From the NCBI RefSeq assembly GCF_028369135.1, contig NZ_JAPWHW010000007.1:143822-207821 (forward strand): DNA of 64,000 nt. Reading direction: 5' to 3'. The stretch is from Roseovarius sp. ZX-A-9. GTDB taxonomy: Bacteria; Pseudomonadota; Alphaproteobacteria; Rhodobacterales; Rhodobacteraceae. The notes under the pieces were generated by a model that ran no database searches, had not been told where the DNA came from, and saw nothing but the letters and a program-made list of their open reading frames with translations. Positions 1 through 7,665 of the stretch are shown here, piece by piece. The position numbers and the translations under genes are program-made. The first letter of the stretch is position 1; each line of letters starts with the position of its first letter.

Positions 1-519
1 CCAAGGCATGATGCAGGCCACGACGCCCAAAGGCTCGTAACGGGTGAAGTTGAACACGCCGGGCTTGTCCGAGGGGATGGTATCGCCTTGGATCTTGTCC
101 GCGAGGCCGCCGTAATAATAGTAATAATTGGCCATGTAACGCATCTGCATACGCAGTTCCGAAATCAGCTTGCCATTATCCTTCATCTCGATGGCAGCAA
201 GCCAATCGGCGTTTTCGGTGATCAGATCGCCCAGCCGGCGCATCATGGCGCCGCGTGCGGAAGCAGAAATACCGCGCCATGCGGGGTCCTTGAACGCATC
301 GGCCGCCGCGCGGCAAGCCGTATCCACGTCCTTGTCTGTACCACGTGCGATCTCGGCCCAGACCTCGCCCGAAACCGGATCGGAGGTGTCGAAATACACG
401 CCAGAGGACGGTGCTGTGAACGCCCCCCCGATATAGTGATCATAGCGCGGGCGACCGCTTGCCCCGGTGGGGGTGGGCTGGATTTGCTGCGTTCCCGGCT
501 GGGGAAAAAGCGACGTCAT
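1..519 (-). CDS. Aldehyde dehydrogenase family protein, N-terminal part (runs off window)
   Basis: The first 173 residues of an NAD(P)-dependent aldehyde dehydrogenase are visible; the rest, including the catalytic Cys and Glu, lies beyond base 1. The visible part has the family N-terminus: YIGGAF at about residue 26, a DPVSGE stretch, and the ARGAMMRRLGDLI helix that precedes the NAD-binding fold. The start ATG (517-519) lies 5 bases after the stop of the upstream ABC ATPase, so it is probably the last visible gene of the operon starting at 6762. Oxidation of an aldehyde made from the imported substrate is an inference from context. Confidence 0.88.
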   Translation of the reverse strand, partial: MTSLFPQPGTQQIQPTPTGASGRPRYDHYIGGAFTAPSSGVYFDTSDPVSGEVWAEIARGTDKDVDTACRAAADAFKDPAWRGISASARGAMMRRLGDLITENADWLAAIEMKDNGKLISELRMQMRYMANYYYYYGGLADKIQGDTIPSDKPGVFNFTRYEPLGVVACIMPW

Positions 520-524
520 TGCTA

Positions 525-1652
525 TCAGTCTCCGTTTGATGTGTTGGACGGGCCCTTGCCCGCAAAGGCGCGCATCTGCTGCGCGGACCAGCTGACCGGC
601 ACGATGTCTCCGGGCGTGAATTCCGTCCCGGTTTCGCTGACCGGATGACGCGCGACGAGCGTGCCTACCCCATCAACCACAAGGCTCAGCCGCACATGAT
701 CGCCGTGATAGACAACCTCGGCGATCCGCCCGTCAAAGCGGTTGGCCGCGCCGTCCTCATGGCTCAACCGGATGCATTCGGGCCGCACCATCAGCGTCAC
801 CGTGTCGGCAACCTGCACCGTGCCCCCAGCCAGCGCCGCACGGACCGTCGGGCCGCCGGGCGTGATCTGCACGGACACATCATGGCCCTGTGCGGTCTGC
901 ACGGTGCCATCGAGCCGGTTGTTCTCGCCCATGAAAGAGGCAACGAAGGTGCTTTGCGGGCGTGCATAGACATCGCGGGGCGACCCGATCTGCTGGATGC
1001 GGCCCTCGTCAAAGACGGCGATCCGGTCCGACATGGTCAGCGCCTCGGACTGGTCATGCGTGACATAGAGCATCGCGATGCCCAGTTCCTCGTGCAGGCG
1101 CTTGATCTCAAGTTGCATATGTTCGCGCAGCTGTTTGTCCAGCGCGCCAAGTGGTTCGTCCATCAGCACCATGCGCGGCTCGAAGACCAGCGCGCGTGCC
1201 AGTGCCACGCGCTGTTGCTGGCCACCCGAAAGCTGCGTGGGCATCCGATCCTTCAGCGCATCCAGCTTGACCATGCCAAGGGTGCGCTGCACGCGCGTCT
1301 CGATATCCGCAGCACTTTCGCGCCGCATCCGCAGCGGAAAGGCCAGATTCTCGGCCACCGTCATATGCGGAAAAAGCGCGTAGTTCTGGAACACGATGCC
1401 GAAATCACGCTTGTAGGTCGGCACGTTGTTGAGCGGTGCGCCATCAAACAGGATCGTGCCCCGTGTCGGCGCCTCGAACCCTGCCAGCATCATCAGCGTC
1501 GTTGTCTTGCCCGATCCCGAGGGCCCAAGCAGCGTCAGAAACTCGCCCTGCTCGATCTGCAGATTGAGCGCGTCGACCACCTTGGTCGATCCGTCATAAA
1601 CCTTGTCCACGTTGTCGAACACGACAAGCGGCGCAGCGCCATGCTTGGTCAT
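525..1652 (-). CDS. Polyamine-type ABC transporter ATP-binding protein (PotA family), system 1
   Basis: This 375-residue ATPase should energise the importer encoded by the next three genes. Walker A GPSGSGKT is at residues 43-50, the Q-loop in VFQN near 89, the LSGGQ signature at 141-145 and Walker B ending MDE at 161-166. The C-terminal third (from about 240) matches the TOBE regulatory domain of the spermidine/putrescine/Fe3+ subfamily. Its ATG overlaps the stop of the upstream permease by 4 bases, indicating translational coupling. Substrate is not readable from the ATPase; a polyamine-like cation or small carboxylate is the usual range of the subfamily. Confidence 0.95.
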   Translation of the reverse strand: MTKHGAAPLVVFDNVDKVYDGSTKVVDALNLQIEQGEFLTLLGPSGSGKTTTLMMLAGFEAPTRGTILFDGAPLNNVPTYKRDFGIVFQNYALFPHMTVAENLAFPLRMRRESAADIETRVQRTLGMVKLDALKDRMPTQLSGGQQQRVALARALVFEPRMVLMDEPLGALDKQLREHMQLEIKRLHEELGIAMLYVTHDQSEALTMSDRIAVFDEGRIQQIGSPRDVYARPQSTFVASFMGENNRLDGTVQTAQGHDVSVQITPGGPTVRAALAGGTVQVADTVTLMVRPECIRLSHEDGAANRFDGRIAEVVYHGDHVRLSLVVDGVGTLVARHPVSETGTEFTPGDIVPVSWSAQQMRAFAGKGPSNTSNGD

Positions 1653-2446
1653 TGTTTCACCTTCCCGGCTGTCAGCCGCTCGCCTCGCCGCCGAACGGCC
1701 TCGCTGATGAATAGCAGGATGAACGACAGCAGGATCATGATCACCGCCGCCGCCGTGATGGTCGGGCTGATGAACTCACGCAGGCCCGCGAACATCTGGC
1801 GCGGCAGTGTGAATTCACCCGGGCTGGTGATGAAGATCGCGATCACCAGCTCGTCAAAGGATGTGGCAAAGGCAAAGATCGCCCCCGCCGCGACGCCCGG
1901 CATGATCAGCGGCAGCACCACCTCGCGAAACGCCGTCACGGGACGCGCGCCCAGCGACAGCGCGCCGCGCATCAGGTTGGGGTCGAATGTTTGAAGCGAC
2001 GCCAGCACCGTGATCAGCACGTAGGGTGTCGCGATGATCGTATGCGCCACGATCAGCCCCCACAGCGAATTGGCCAGCCCTACCACCGAGAACGCCAGAT
2101 ACATCGACGCCGCCGTGACAATCAGCGGCACCACCATTGGCAGCGACAACAGCGCCAGCACCACAGTCTTGCCGCGGAAATTGGTCAGGTTGATCCCGTA
2201 GGCCGCTGTAGTGCCCAGCACCGTGGCGATGATCATCGTCGCGATTCCCACGATAAAGCTGTTCTTGGTCGCATCCAGCCAGCGCTCGGTCAGAAAGAAA
2301 TCCTCGTACCAACGCAGCGAATAGCCCGGCACCGGCAGTGTCAGAATCTCGCCCGACGAAAACGAAAGCGGAAAGATCACCAATAATGGAGCCACAAGGA
2401 AGAACAGGACCGCCCAGGCGAAGACTGTAACAAAGATGCGTGTCAT
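1649..2446 (-). CDS. ABC transporter inner-membrane permease (PotC family), system 1
   Basis: The 265-residue hydrophobic protein has about six membrane helices and the cytoplasmic EAA-type loop (residues about 165-185, ALSLGARPVTAFREVVLP) that docks on the ATPase. The length is normal for PotC/YdcV permeases. It overlaps the ATPase start by 4 bases and begins 1 base after the stop of the PotB-type partner. It should form the heterodimeric channel with that partner. Confidence 0.94.
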   Translation of the reverse strand: MTRIFVTVFAWAVLFFLVAPLLVIFPLSFSSGEILTLPVPGYSLRWYEDFFLTERWLDATKNSFIVGIATMIIATVLGTTAAYGINLTNFRGKTVVLALLSLPMVVPLIVTAASMYLAFSVVGLANSLWGLIVAHTIIATPYVLITVLASLQTFDPNLMRGALSLGARPVTAFREVVLPLIMPGVAAGAIFAFATSFDELVIAIFITSPGEFTLPRQMFAGLREFISPTITAAAVIMILLSFILLFISEAVRRRGERLTAGKVKQ

Positions 2447-2447
2447 G

Positions 2448-3626
2448 TCAGCCCGCCTTCAAAGAGCCGAGGCCGGGCACGAAGCGCCGGGCGATCAGGA
2501 TCAGCGCACCGGTAAAGACCAGCAGCAACAGCGACAGCGCCGCCACCATGCCGAAATTGATCGACTGGTTGGTGAAGAACGCGATGTAGTAGCTGATCAT
2601 CTGGTCCTGCAACCCGCCGACCAGCGCGGGCGTCACGTAGAACCCAACCGACAGCATGAAGACGATGACCGCGCCTGCCGCAACGCCGGGCATGGTGAGT
2701 GGCAGATACACCAGCAGGAACTGCCGCCATGGCGGCGCCCCCAAAGACGCGGCCGCGCGCAGCATCGACGTGCCCTGACGTTTCATCACGCTGTAGAGCG
2801 GCAGAATCTGGAAGGGCAGCAACACATGCACCATCGCCACGTAAACGGCAAAGCGGGTGAAAATCAGTTGCAGCGGCTCGCTTGTGATCTGTGCGGCCTG
2901 AAGCCCCGCGTTGATCGGTCCCTCGCGCTGAAGCAGGATGAACCATGCCGTGGTGCGCACCAGGATCGAGGTCCAGAACGGCACCAGCACCAGCAGCATC
3001 GCGTAGCTGGCCGCGCGATTGCTGAGCGAGGAGATGTAATAGGCCGTTGGATAAGCGAGGACCACGCAGATCACAGTGACCCAGATGCTGATCCAGAAAG
3101 TGCGCTTGAACAGATCAAGGAAAATCGCCGTCCCGGGGGGCACCGCTTCGATGCGGCCATCGGGCGTGAATTGCAGATCGACGGCGCGCAGCAGGAAACT
3201 GGCGGTGAACGGGTTTGAATTGTTCTTGATCAATTGCCAGATTTCGGGCGTTGCCAGTTCAGGCACCGCCACCGGCAGAGATTGCGCATAGGGTGGTTCA
3301 AGACTGCCCAGCGCGCGGCGGGTCTGCATCAGGACCGAGCGGGCGCCGTTCATCTCGAAATTCAGCCGCCGCGTCATGGCGCCGAATTCGCGGCCCCGGC
3401 GGCTCTCTTCGATATCATCGGCCAGCGCATCCCAGGCGGAATCGGGCGGCATACCCTGCCCGTCCCAGGCGTCCAGCACCATCACGGTGCGCGGCAGCGC
3501 GGCTGTCACTTCGGGGTTCTTCACCGCCTTCACCATCGTATAGCCGATGGGCAGGATGAACCCCGCCACCACAAGCGCGAGCAAGGGGGCGATCAGCAAC
3601 CAGGATATGCGGCTCTTCTTGGACAT
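2448..3626 (-). CDS. ABC transporter permease (PotB family) with a long periplasmic insert, system 1
   Basis: This is the 392-residue partner permease. After TM1 (about residues 8-28) there is a hydrophilic insert of roughly 120 residues before the usual five-helix core begins near residue 168. The EAA loop (AAASLGAPPWRQFLLVYLP) is near residue 295. Typical PotB proteins are about 280-300 residues, so the insert explains the extra length; by topology it should face the periplasm and could contact the binding protein. The two PotB paralogues in this window (288 residues each) lack it. The ATG at 3624-3626 lies 77 bases downstream of the binding-protein gene, with a strong hairpin in the gap. 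Confidence 0.93.
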   Translation of the reverse strand: MSKKSRISWLLIAPLLALVVAGFILPIGYTMVKAVKNPEVTAALPRTVMVLDAWDGQGMPPDSAWDALADDIEESRRGREFGAMTRRLNFEMNGARSVLMQTRRALGSLEPPYAQSLPVAVPELATPEIWQLIKNNSNPFTASFLLRAVDLQFTPDGRIEAVPPGTAIFLDLFKRTFWISIWVTVICVVLAYPTAYYISSLSNRAASYAMLLVLVPFWTSILVRTTAWFILLQREGPINAGLQAAQITSEPLQLIFTRFAVYVAMVHVLLPFQILPLYSVMKRQGTSMLRAAASLGAPPWRQFLLVYLPLTMPGVAAGAVIVFMLSVGFYVTPALVGGLQDQMISYYIAFFTNQSINFGMVAALSLLLLVFTGALILIARRFVPGLGSLKAG

Positions 3627-3654
3627 TGTTCGCTTTCGACGAAGAGGTGATCAT

Positions 3655-3690
3655 CCCTGCGCCCCGGCAGGGAGGGGTCGGGGCGCAGGG
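3655..3690 (-). terminator. GC-rich intercistronic hairpin after binding-protein gene 1
   Basis: Arms CCCTGCGCCCC (3655-3665) and GGGGCGCAGGG (3680-3690) are perfectly complementary over 11 bp with a 14-base loop. It sits between the binding-protein gene and the permease gene. No T-run follows on the minus strand, so it is more likely an mRNA-stabilising or partial-attenuation stem than a full terminator. That would give more binding protein than permease, as is common for ABC importers. Confidence 0.6.
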
Positions 3691-3703
3691 TCAGGGGCGA
3701 TGC

Positions 3704-4735
3704 TTACTGCGCCGCCCAGGAAGTGAACTTTGCCTGAAGCTCATCACCATGTGCGATCCAGAACTCGGTGCTGATGAACAGGCCCTCGTCGGAATGGTTC
3801 AGAACCATGCCCGGATTGGCTGCCTGCAGCGCCGGATCGGCGTTGACCTCGGCATTGGCAGGCGAAATCGGCCAGACGGCAGCCTGTGCGCGCAGCGGCT
3901 CGGGGCTGGTGATCCATTCGACCATTTTCATCGCCTCATCCATCATCGGCGAACCGGACACGACCGCCCAGTAATCGATGGAGTAAAGCAGCGTGCTCCA
4001 GTTCAGCTGATAGTCGGCGCCTTCGCCATTGGCCCGGATGATACGACCGGTATAGGCAAACGCGTAGTCAACCTCGCCACTGCCCACCAGTTGCAGGGGC
4101 TGCGCGCCGGATTTCCACCAGACCAGATGATCCTTGATCTCGTCGAGTTTGGCAAAGGCACGTTCCACGCCCTCATCGGTTGCCAGAACGTCATAGACGT
4201 CCGCCTTGGCCACGCCGTCCGCCATCAGGGCGGCTTCCAGCGTCATCTTGGGGCCTGTGCGCAAAGCCCGCACGCCGGGGAATGCCTCTACGTCCCAGAA
4301 TTCTGCATAGGTGGTCGGCCCGTTCGGATGCTTGGCCTTGTCAAAGAACATCGCAGCGCCCCAGCCGGTGCCGCCAACGCCGCATTCGTGGGTCGCGCCC
4401 TCGATGAACTTGGACCCATCGACGACTTCATAATCGATCGGCGCGAAAATGCCGTCCTCGCAGCCGCGCACCAGTTCGGGCGCTTCGACCATGATGATGT
4501 CATAGGTGACGTTGCCGGTTTCGACCATGCCGTAGAGCTTGGCCATCTCGCCGTTATAAACATCGTCGCTGACCGCGGTGCCGCTGGCGGCCTCATAGCC
4601 TTCGAACAGGTGCTCGCGGGCGCTGTCCTGATAGCCGCCGCCAAAGCCGACGATCGTCAGGTCGCGCGCGACCGATACATTGGGCAGCGTCAGCGCCATC
4701 AGCGCGGCAGCCGCCAGGGTGAGTGTCTTTTTCAT
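3704..4735 (-). CDS. Periplasmic substrate-binding protein (PotD-like), system 1
   Basis: Extracellular solute-binding protein of the polyamine/Fe3+ type (family 1/8-like fold), 343 residues. The chosen ATG (4733-4735) follows GGAGGAATACG and starts a clean Sec signal peptide (MKKTLTLAAAALMALTLPNVSVA). A longer open frame upstream has no signal-like N-terminus. The mature chain has the GFGGGYQ start and the DIIMVEAPELV lobe seen in PotD/AfuA-like receptors. Its gene lies between a racemase-superfamily gene (31-base gap) and the permeases, so it should deliver the island's substrate. Ligand identity cannot be read from sequence. Confidence 0.92.
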   Translation of the reverse strand: MKKTLTLAAAALMALTLPNVSVARDLTIVGFGGGYQDSAREHLFEGYEAASGTAVSDDVYNGEMAKLYGMVETGNVTYDIIMVEAPELVRGCEDGIFAPIDYEVVDGSKFIEGATHECGVGGTGWGAAMFFDKAKHPNGPTTYAEFWDVEAFPGVRALRTGPKMTLEAALMADGVAKADVYDVLATDEGVERAFAKLDEIKDHLVWWKSGAQPLQLVGSGEVDYAFAYTGRIIRANGEGADYQLNWSTLLYSIDYWAVVSGSPMMDEAMKMVEWITSPEPLRAQAAVWPISPANAEVNADPALQAANPGMVLNHSDEGLFISTEFWIAHGDELQAKFTSWAAQ

Positions 4736-4766
4736 CGTATTCCTCCGTTGCTGGTCTGTTTGTAGT

Positions 4767-5576
4767 TTAGTCTTCTTCTCTTCTTGTCGGTTCGGACACC
4801 TGGCCGACCGCCTCGAACGTGATGCTGCGGATCCGTTCCCAGAGCGGATCGCCGCATGCCGTATGCTCAGGCAGGGCGGCGCGCAACGCATCCGGCACCG
4901 GCAACCCCGACAGCGCGGTCATCACGACAGCCGAACACAGGTTCGACGGCAAGAACGGCGCGGGCGATCCGGTGTTAAGCGCGGCCAGCGCGGCCAGCGT
5001 ATTGGCACCGGTACCGCTGATAATCACCGCATCGACGGCGCGGGCATCGATATGGGCGGCGGCGGCCTGAATGTCGTCGGGGGTCAACTCGTAGGCGCGA
5101 AACTCTTTCGAGATCGAATGGATCTGCACGATCTCCAGCCCGGCATCGGCCCAATAGGCCTGTGCCTTCTCGGTCAGTTCCTTCGGATAGGGAGAAATCA
5201 TCGCGATGCGTTGCGCGCCCAGCGCCTGCAGCACGATGGCGATGGCAAGGCTCGCAGTCACGACGGGCGCCCCGACCTGCGCCGAGAGGGCATGGCACAT
5301 ATCGCGATCACCGGCCTGCAGCAGGCTGTAGGAGGAACCGGTCATCGCAATCGTGACTGCATCGAGGCTGAGCGAGCCGAAGGCGCGCAATGTCTCGGGG
5401 TAGGCATCCAGGTAAAGCGCGTTGCGCTCATAGAGCGTCGTCCCCGGAAATACCGGCAGGCGCGCGGTATGCACCGCCGCATTCTCGGGCAGCAGCACGC
5501 GCATTTCCGGCTCTACCGCCGGGTTCGCCGGGGGCACGATCACGCCAAGGCGGCACATCGCATTGATATCACCCAT
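4767..5576 (-). CDS. Asp/Glu racemase superfamily protein (maleate isomerase/arylmalonate decarboxylase-like), lacking both catalytic Cys
   Basis: The 269-residue protein has the N-terminal PPANPAVEPEM motif of maleate cis-trans isomerases and arylmalonate decarboxylases. Families of this fold normally use one or two Cys at the ACTSGS-like and SCT-like motifs. Here those positions read AMTGSS (Met78) and SGTGAN (Gly188), so both are absent. It may therefore have changed chemistry or be non-catalytic. The ATG (5574-5576) lies one base before the stop of the FAD monooxygenase on the transcript. In nicotinate catabolism a related protein (NicE) isomerises maleate, but the missing Cys argue against simple equivalence. 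Confidence 0.8.
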   Translation of the reverse strand: MGDINAMCRLGVIVPPANPAVEPEMRVLLPENAAVHTARLPVFPGTTLYERNALYLDAYPETLRAFGSLSLDAVTIAMTGSSYSLLQAGDRDMCHALSAQVGAPVVTASLAIAIVLQALGAQRIAMISPYPKELTEKAQAYWADAGLEIVQIHSISKEFRAYELTPDDIQAAAAHIDARAVDAVIISGTGANTLAALAALNTGSPAPFLPSNLCSAVVMTALSGLPVPDALRAALPEHTACGDPLWERIRSITFEAVGQVSEPTRREED

Positions 5577-5577
5577 G

Positions 5578-6762
5578 CTACACCTCCCCCCGGATCACGG
5601 TGTCCGGGATGCCATCCAGCATATCGAACATCGCCTGTTTCACCAAAAATTCCGCCGCTTGATCAGGGTTTTGCGCCAATGCGGCGATGCGTTTCACCCG
5701 GTCCATGCCGGTGCCGATATTCTCGTCGGTGCGCGGGATCAGCACGTCGCGCGCAACCCGCGCACGCTCCCAAGCCGCGCGCTCCACCGGCGCGGTGCTG
5801 CTGGTGCGCAACGCCGCTGCCGTCGCGTGCCCCAGCGCAAAGGCGTCATGCAACCCGGCGTTCAGATTCATCCCGCCCTTGGTATTGGTCAGGTGCAGCG
5901 CATCGCCCGCCAGGAACACCCGCGGTCCCCCGGCCGACAGCGCCCCGCGGCGGCGTGCGTAATAGACATCACGCCCAGTCACATCGGCCAGCAACTCGCC
6001 GACCGGCAGCAGGTTTTCCAGCCGCGCGGTGATCCAGGCATCGGTGATCGCCTCGGCCTCAGGCACACCCGCCGGGACGCGTACCACCACGCGCCAGCAA
6101 TCGGGCATTTCCAGCAGGCTGCAAGTGTCTTCGCCGGCATGCAGATAGGCAATTCCACCAAGGTCGGGGAACTGCGCACGCATGTCCCGATCCGCATAGA
6201 GCCGCAGCACCATGCCTGGATAGGGTTTTTCCACATAGCCGACCCGCAGCGCCTCGCGCACCGCCGACCCGGCGCCGTCGCAGCCGAACGCATAGGCCGC
6301 GTGCCGCTCGGTGCCGTCCTCGGTGGTTACGGTCACGCCGTCCGCATCCTGTTGTACGTCTCGTACGCCAGTATTGAACAACAACAACCCGCCTTCGCTG
6401 ATGAACAGATCGGCAAGCAGGAGGGTCAGATCACCCTGCTCGTAATGCAGCCGGAAAGGATTGCGGGCCCTGCCCTTCAACAGATCGAAGGGCAGTTGCG
6501 CCAGCACCGCACCATCGGGTGCGAGGTAATCGACGTGATCCACCTGCACACCCTCACGCCGCATCGGATCGAGGACACCCAGTGTCTCCAGCAGATCAAG
6601 CGTGGCGGCGTGAAAGGTCGAGGCCTTGGATTGCAGATTTACCGAGGCGCGCTTCTCCAGAACGGTGACGGCATGCCCGGCCCGCAACAAGATGAGAGCC
6701 AGCGCCAGACCGACCGGTCCCGCCCCTACAACGATAACATCCTGCTCATCACGCCGCGTCAT
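5578..6762 (-). CDS. FAD-dependent aromatic-ring-type monooxygenase (PHBH fold)
   Basis: This 394-residue flavoprotein is of the class A hydroxylase family. The N-terminal Rossmann motif VVGAGPVGLALA is at about residues 11-22, DGAGSAVRE (DG motif) is near 162 and FLAGDALH (GD motif) near 285. Family members hydroxylate phenolic or hydroxypyridine rings using NAD(P)H and O2. I chose ATG 6760-6762, preceded by GGAGGGG; a TTG one codon earlier is the only nearby alternative. It is first in the minus-strand operon and its promoter carries an operator palindrome. An N-heterocyclic substrate is inferred from neighbouring amide hydrolases. Confidence 0.88.
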   Translation of the reverse strand: MTRRDEQDVIVVGAGPVGLALALILLRAGHAVTVLEKRASVNLQSKASTFHAATLDLLETLGVLDPMRREGVQVDHVDYLAPDGAVLAQLPFDLLKGRARNPFRLHYEQGDLTLLLADLFISEGGLLLFNTGVRDVQQDADGVTVTTEDGTERHAAYAFGCDGAGSAVREALRVGYVEKPYPGMVLRLYADRDMRAQFPDLGGIAYLHAGEDTCSLLEMPDCWRVVVRVPAGVPEAEAITDAWITARLENLLPVGELLADVTGRDVYYARRRGALSAGGPRVFLAGDALHLTNTKGGMNLNAGLHDAFALGHATAAALRTSSTAPVERAAWERARVARDVLIPRTDENIGTGMDRVKRIAALAQNPDQAAEFLVKQAMFDMLDGIPDTVIRGEV

Positions 6763-6786
6763 CAATAGCCCCTCCAGAGTTGATCA

Positions 6787-6814
6787 ACCCTAGCACTCGC
6801 CCGTAAAGTGTCAA
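6787..6814 (-). promoter_or_regulatory. Putative sigma70-type promoter of the FAD monooxygenase operon
   Basis: Reading the minus strand, TTGACA occupies 6814-6809 and TAGGGT occupies 6792-6787 with a 16-base spacer. The -35 lies inside the palindrome at 6805-6820, so a bound regulator would block polymerase. The aconitase-side promoter has the same geometry. Confidence 0.55.
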
Positions 6815-6820
6815 CACTTT
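6805..6820. promoter_or_regulatory. GntR-type operator, site 1 (perfect palindrome)
   Basis: AAAGTGTCAACACTTT: 7-bp perfect arms around a central CA. The identical 16-mer recurs at 11759-11774, beside the gntR gene. The site overlaps the -35 of the FAD monooxygenase operon, consistent with repression. Confidence 0.75.
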
Positions 6821-6899
6821 TGGGGGAAGTCACCCGAAACAGCCAGAAGTTCGGCGATAAAAGCTCACAACGCTTACTTTCTGGGCATTTACCTCGCCC

Positions 6900-6913
6900 A
6901 AGTGTCAACACTG
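6900..6913. promoter_or_regulatory. GntR-type operator, site 2 (core palindrome)
   Basis: The core AGTGTCAACACT (6901-6912) is shared with sites 1 and 3, with weaker flanks. Its centre is 94 bp from the centre of site 1, close to nine helical turns, a spacing compatible with looping. It lies about 140 bases upstream of the FAD monooxygenase start, just past the 3' end of the amidase gene. Confidence 0.65.
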
Positions 6914-6934
6914 AATGCGCCATACCTTACCGCC

Positions 6935-7654
6935 CTACCCTTCGGCCTGCGGCTCTGGCAGCGTTTCAAGGTAGCGCGCCACCTCATCCGTGGGGATGAC
7001 ATCAGCATATTTGCAGTTGAGATCGAACAGGCTCATCGCGTGGCTGGATTCGAACCGGTCAAACGCCGCTTCCTCGGGAATCACCGTCTTGAAGTTATAC
7101 GAATAGGCATCGACCGTCGTCGCCCGCAAACACCCCGAAGAGGTGCAGCCGGTCATGATCAGGGTGTCTACATCGAGGAAATTCAGATGACTCATGAACA
7201 GCGTGCCAAAGAAGGCCGATGGTTTGCGCTTGCCGATCAATATGTCCTGTGGACGCGGCGCCAGGGGCGCGACGGTCTGCGTGGCGTGGGTGCCCTCGAC
7301 CGAGGTTTTCTCATGCCCCCGGTGGCTCTTGCCCGTTTGCACGCCGCTGTCGATCATGTCCGGGCGGCGCTCGGACTGGGTGTAGAAGATCGGGATGTCC
7401 TTGGCTCGCGCGATATGCATCAGCCGCTCGATATGTGGCACCGCCTCCCAGCCCACGGGACCGCAATGGGTGCGGTATTGCTTGACGCCCTCCGCATGGC
7501 TCTGCCCCGGCTCGTCACCGCAGAAATTATATTGCACGTCGATGATGAAAAGTGCCGGGCGCTTGCCAAAGCCCGCGCGCTTGCCATAACCGGCCAGTTC
7601 GTAGATTTCGCGGTCATGTTCGGTCAGGAACTTGTCCCAGATGCGTGTTGTCAT
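6935..7654 (-). CDS. Isochorismatase-fold amidase (N-carbamoylsarcosine/maleamate amidohydrolase-like)
   Basis: Cysteine hydrolase of 239 residues. The triad can be placed: Asp39 in IIDVQ, a Lys at 142/144 in GKRKPSAFFGT, and Cys175 in TSSGCLRATTVDA. The long N-terminal extension with IWDKFLTE and AGYGKR..GFGKRPAL is characteristic of N-carbamoylsarcosine amidohydrolases and their relatives. Such enzymes release ammonia (and CO2 from carbamoyl groups) from an amide. It is last in an operon with a cyclic amidohydrolase, so ring opening followed by amide or carbamoyl hydrolysis is the natural reading. Maleamate amidase (NicF-like) activity is the main alternative. Confidence 0.87.
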   Translation of the reverse strand: MTTRIWDKFLTEHDREIYELAGYGKRAGFGKRPALFIIDVQYNFCGDEPGQSHAEGVKQYRTHCGPVGWEAVPHIERLMHIARAKDIPIFYTQSERRPDMIDSGVQTGKSHRGHEKTSVEGTHATQTVAPLAPRPQDILIGKRKPSAFFGTLFMSHLNFLDVDTLIMTGCTSSGCLRATTVDAYSYNFKTVIPEEAAFDRFESSHAMSLFDLNCKYADVIPTDEVARYLETLPEPQAEG

Positions 7655-7665
7655 GTCGGCTCCTT

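Noticed and set aside
5578..7654. Reading the monooxygenase, racemase-like protein and amidase as a standard nic (nicotinate) operon
   Set aside because: The dioxygenase NicX, deformylase NicD and hydroxylase NicAB are missing, the racemase-like protein lacks the catalytic Cys, and a hydantoinase-type enzyme plus hydratase and lyase are present instead.
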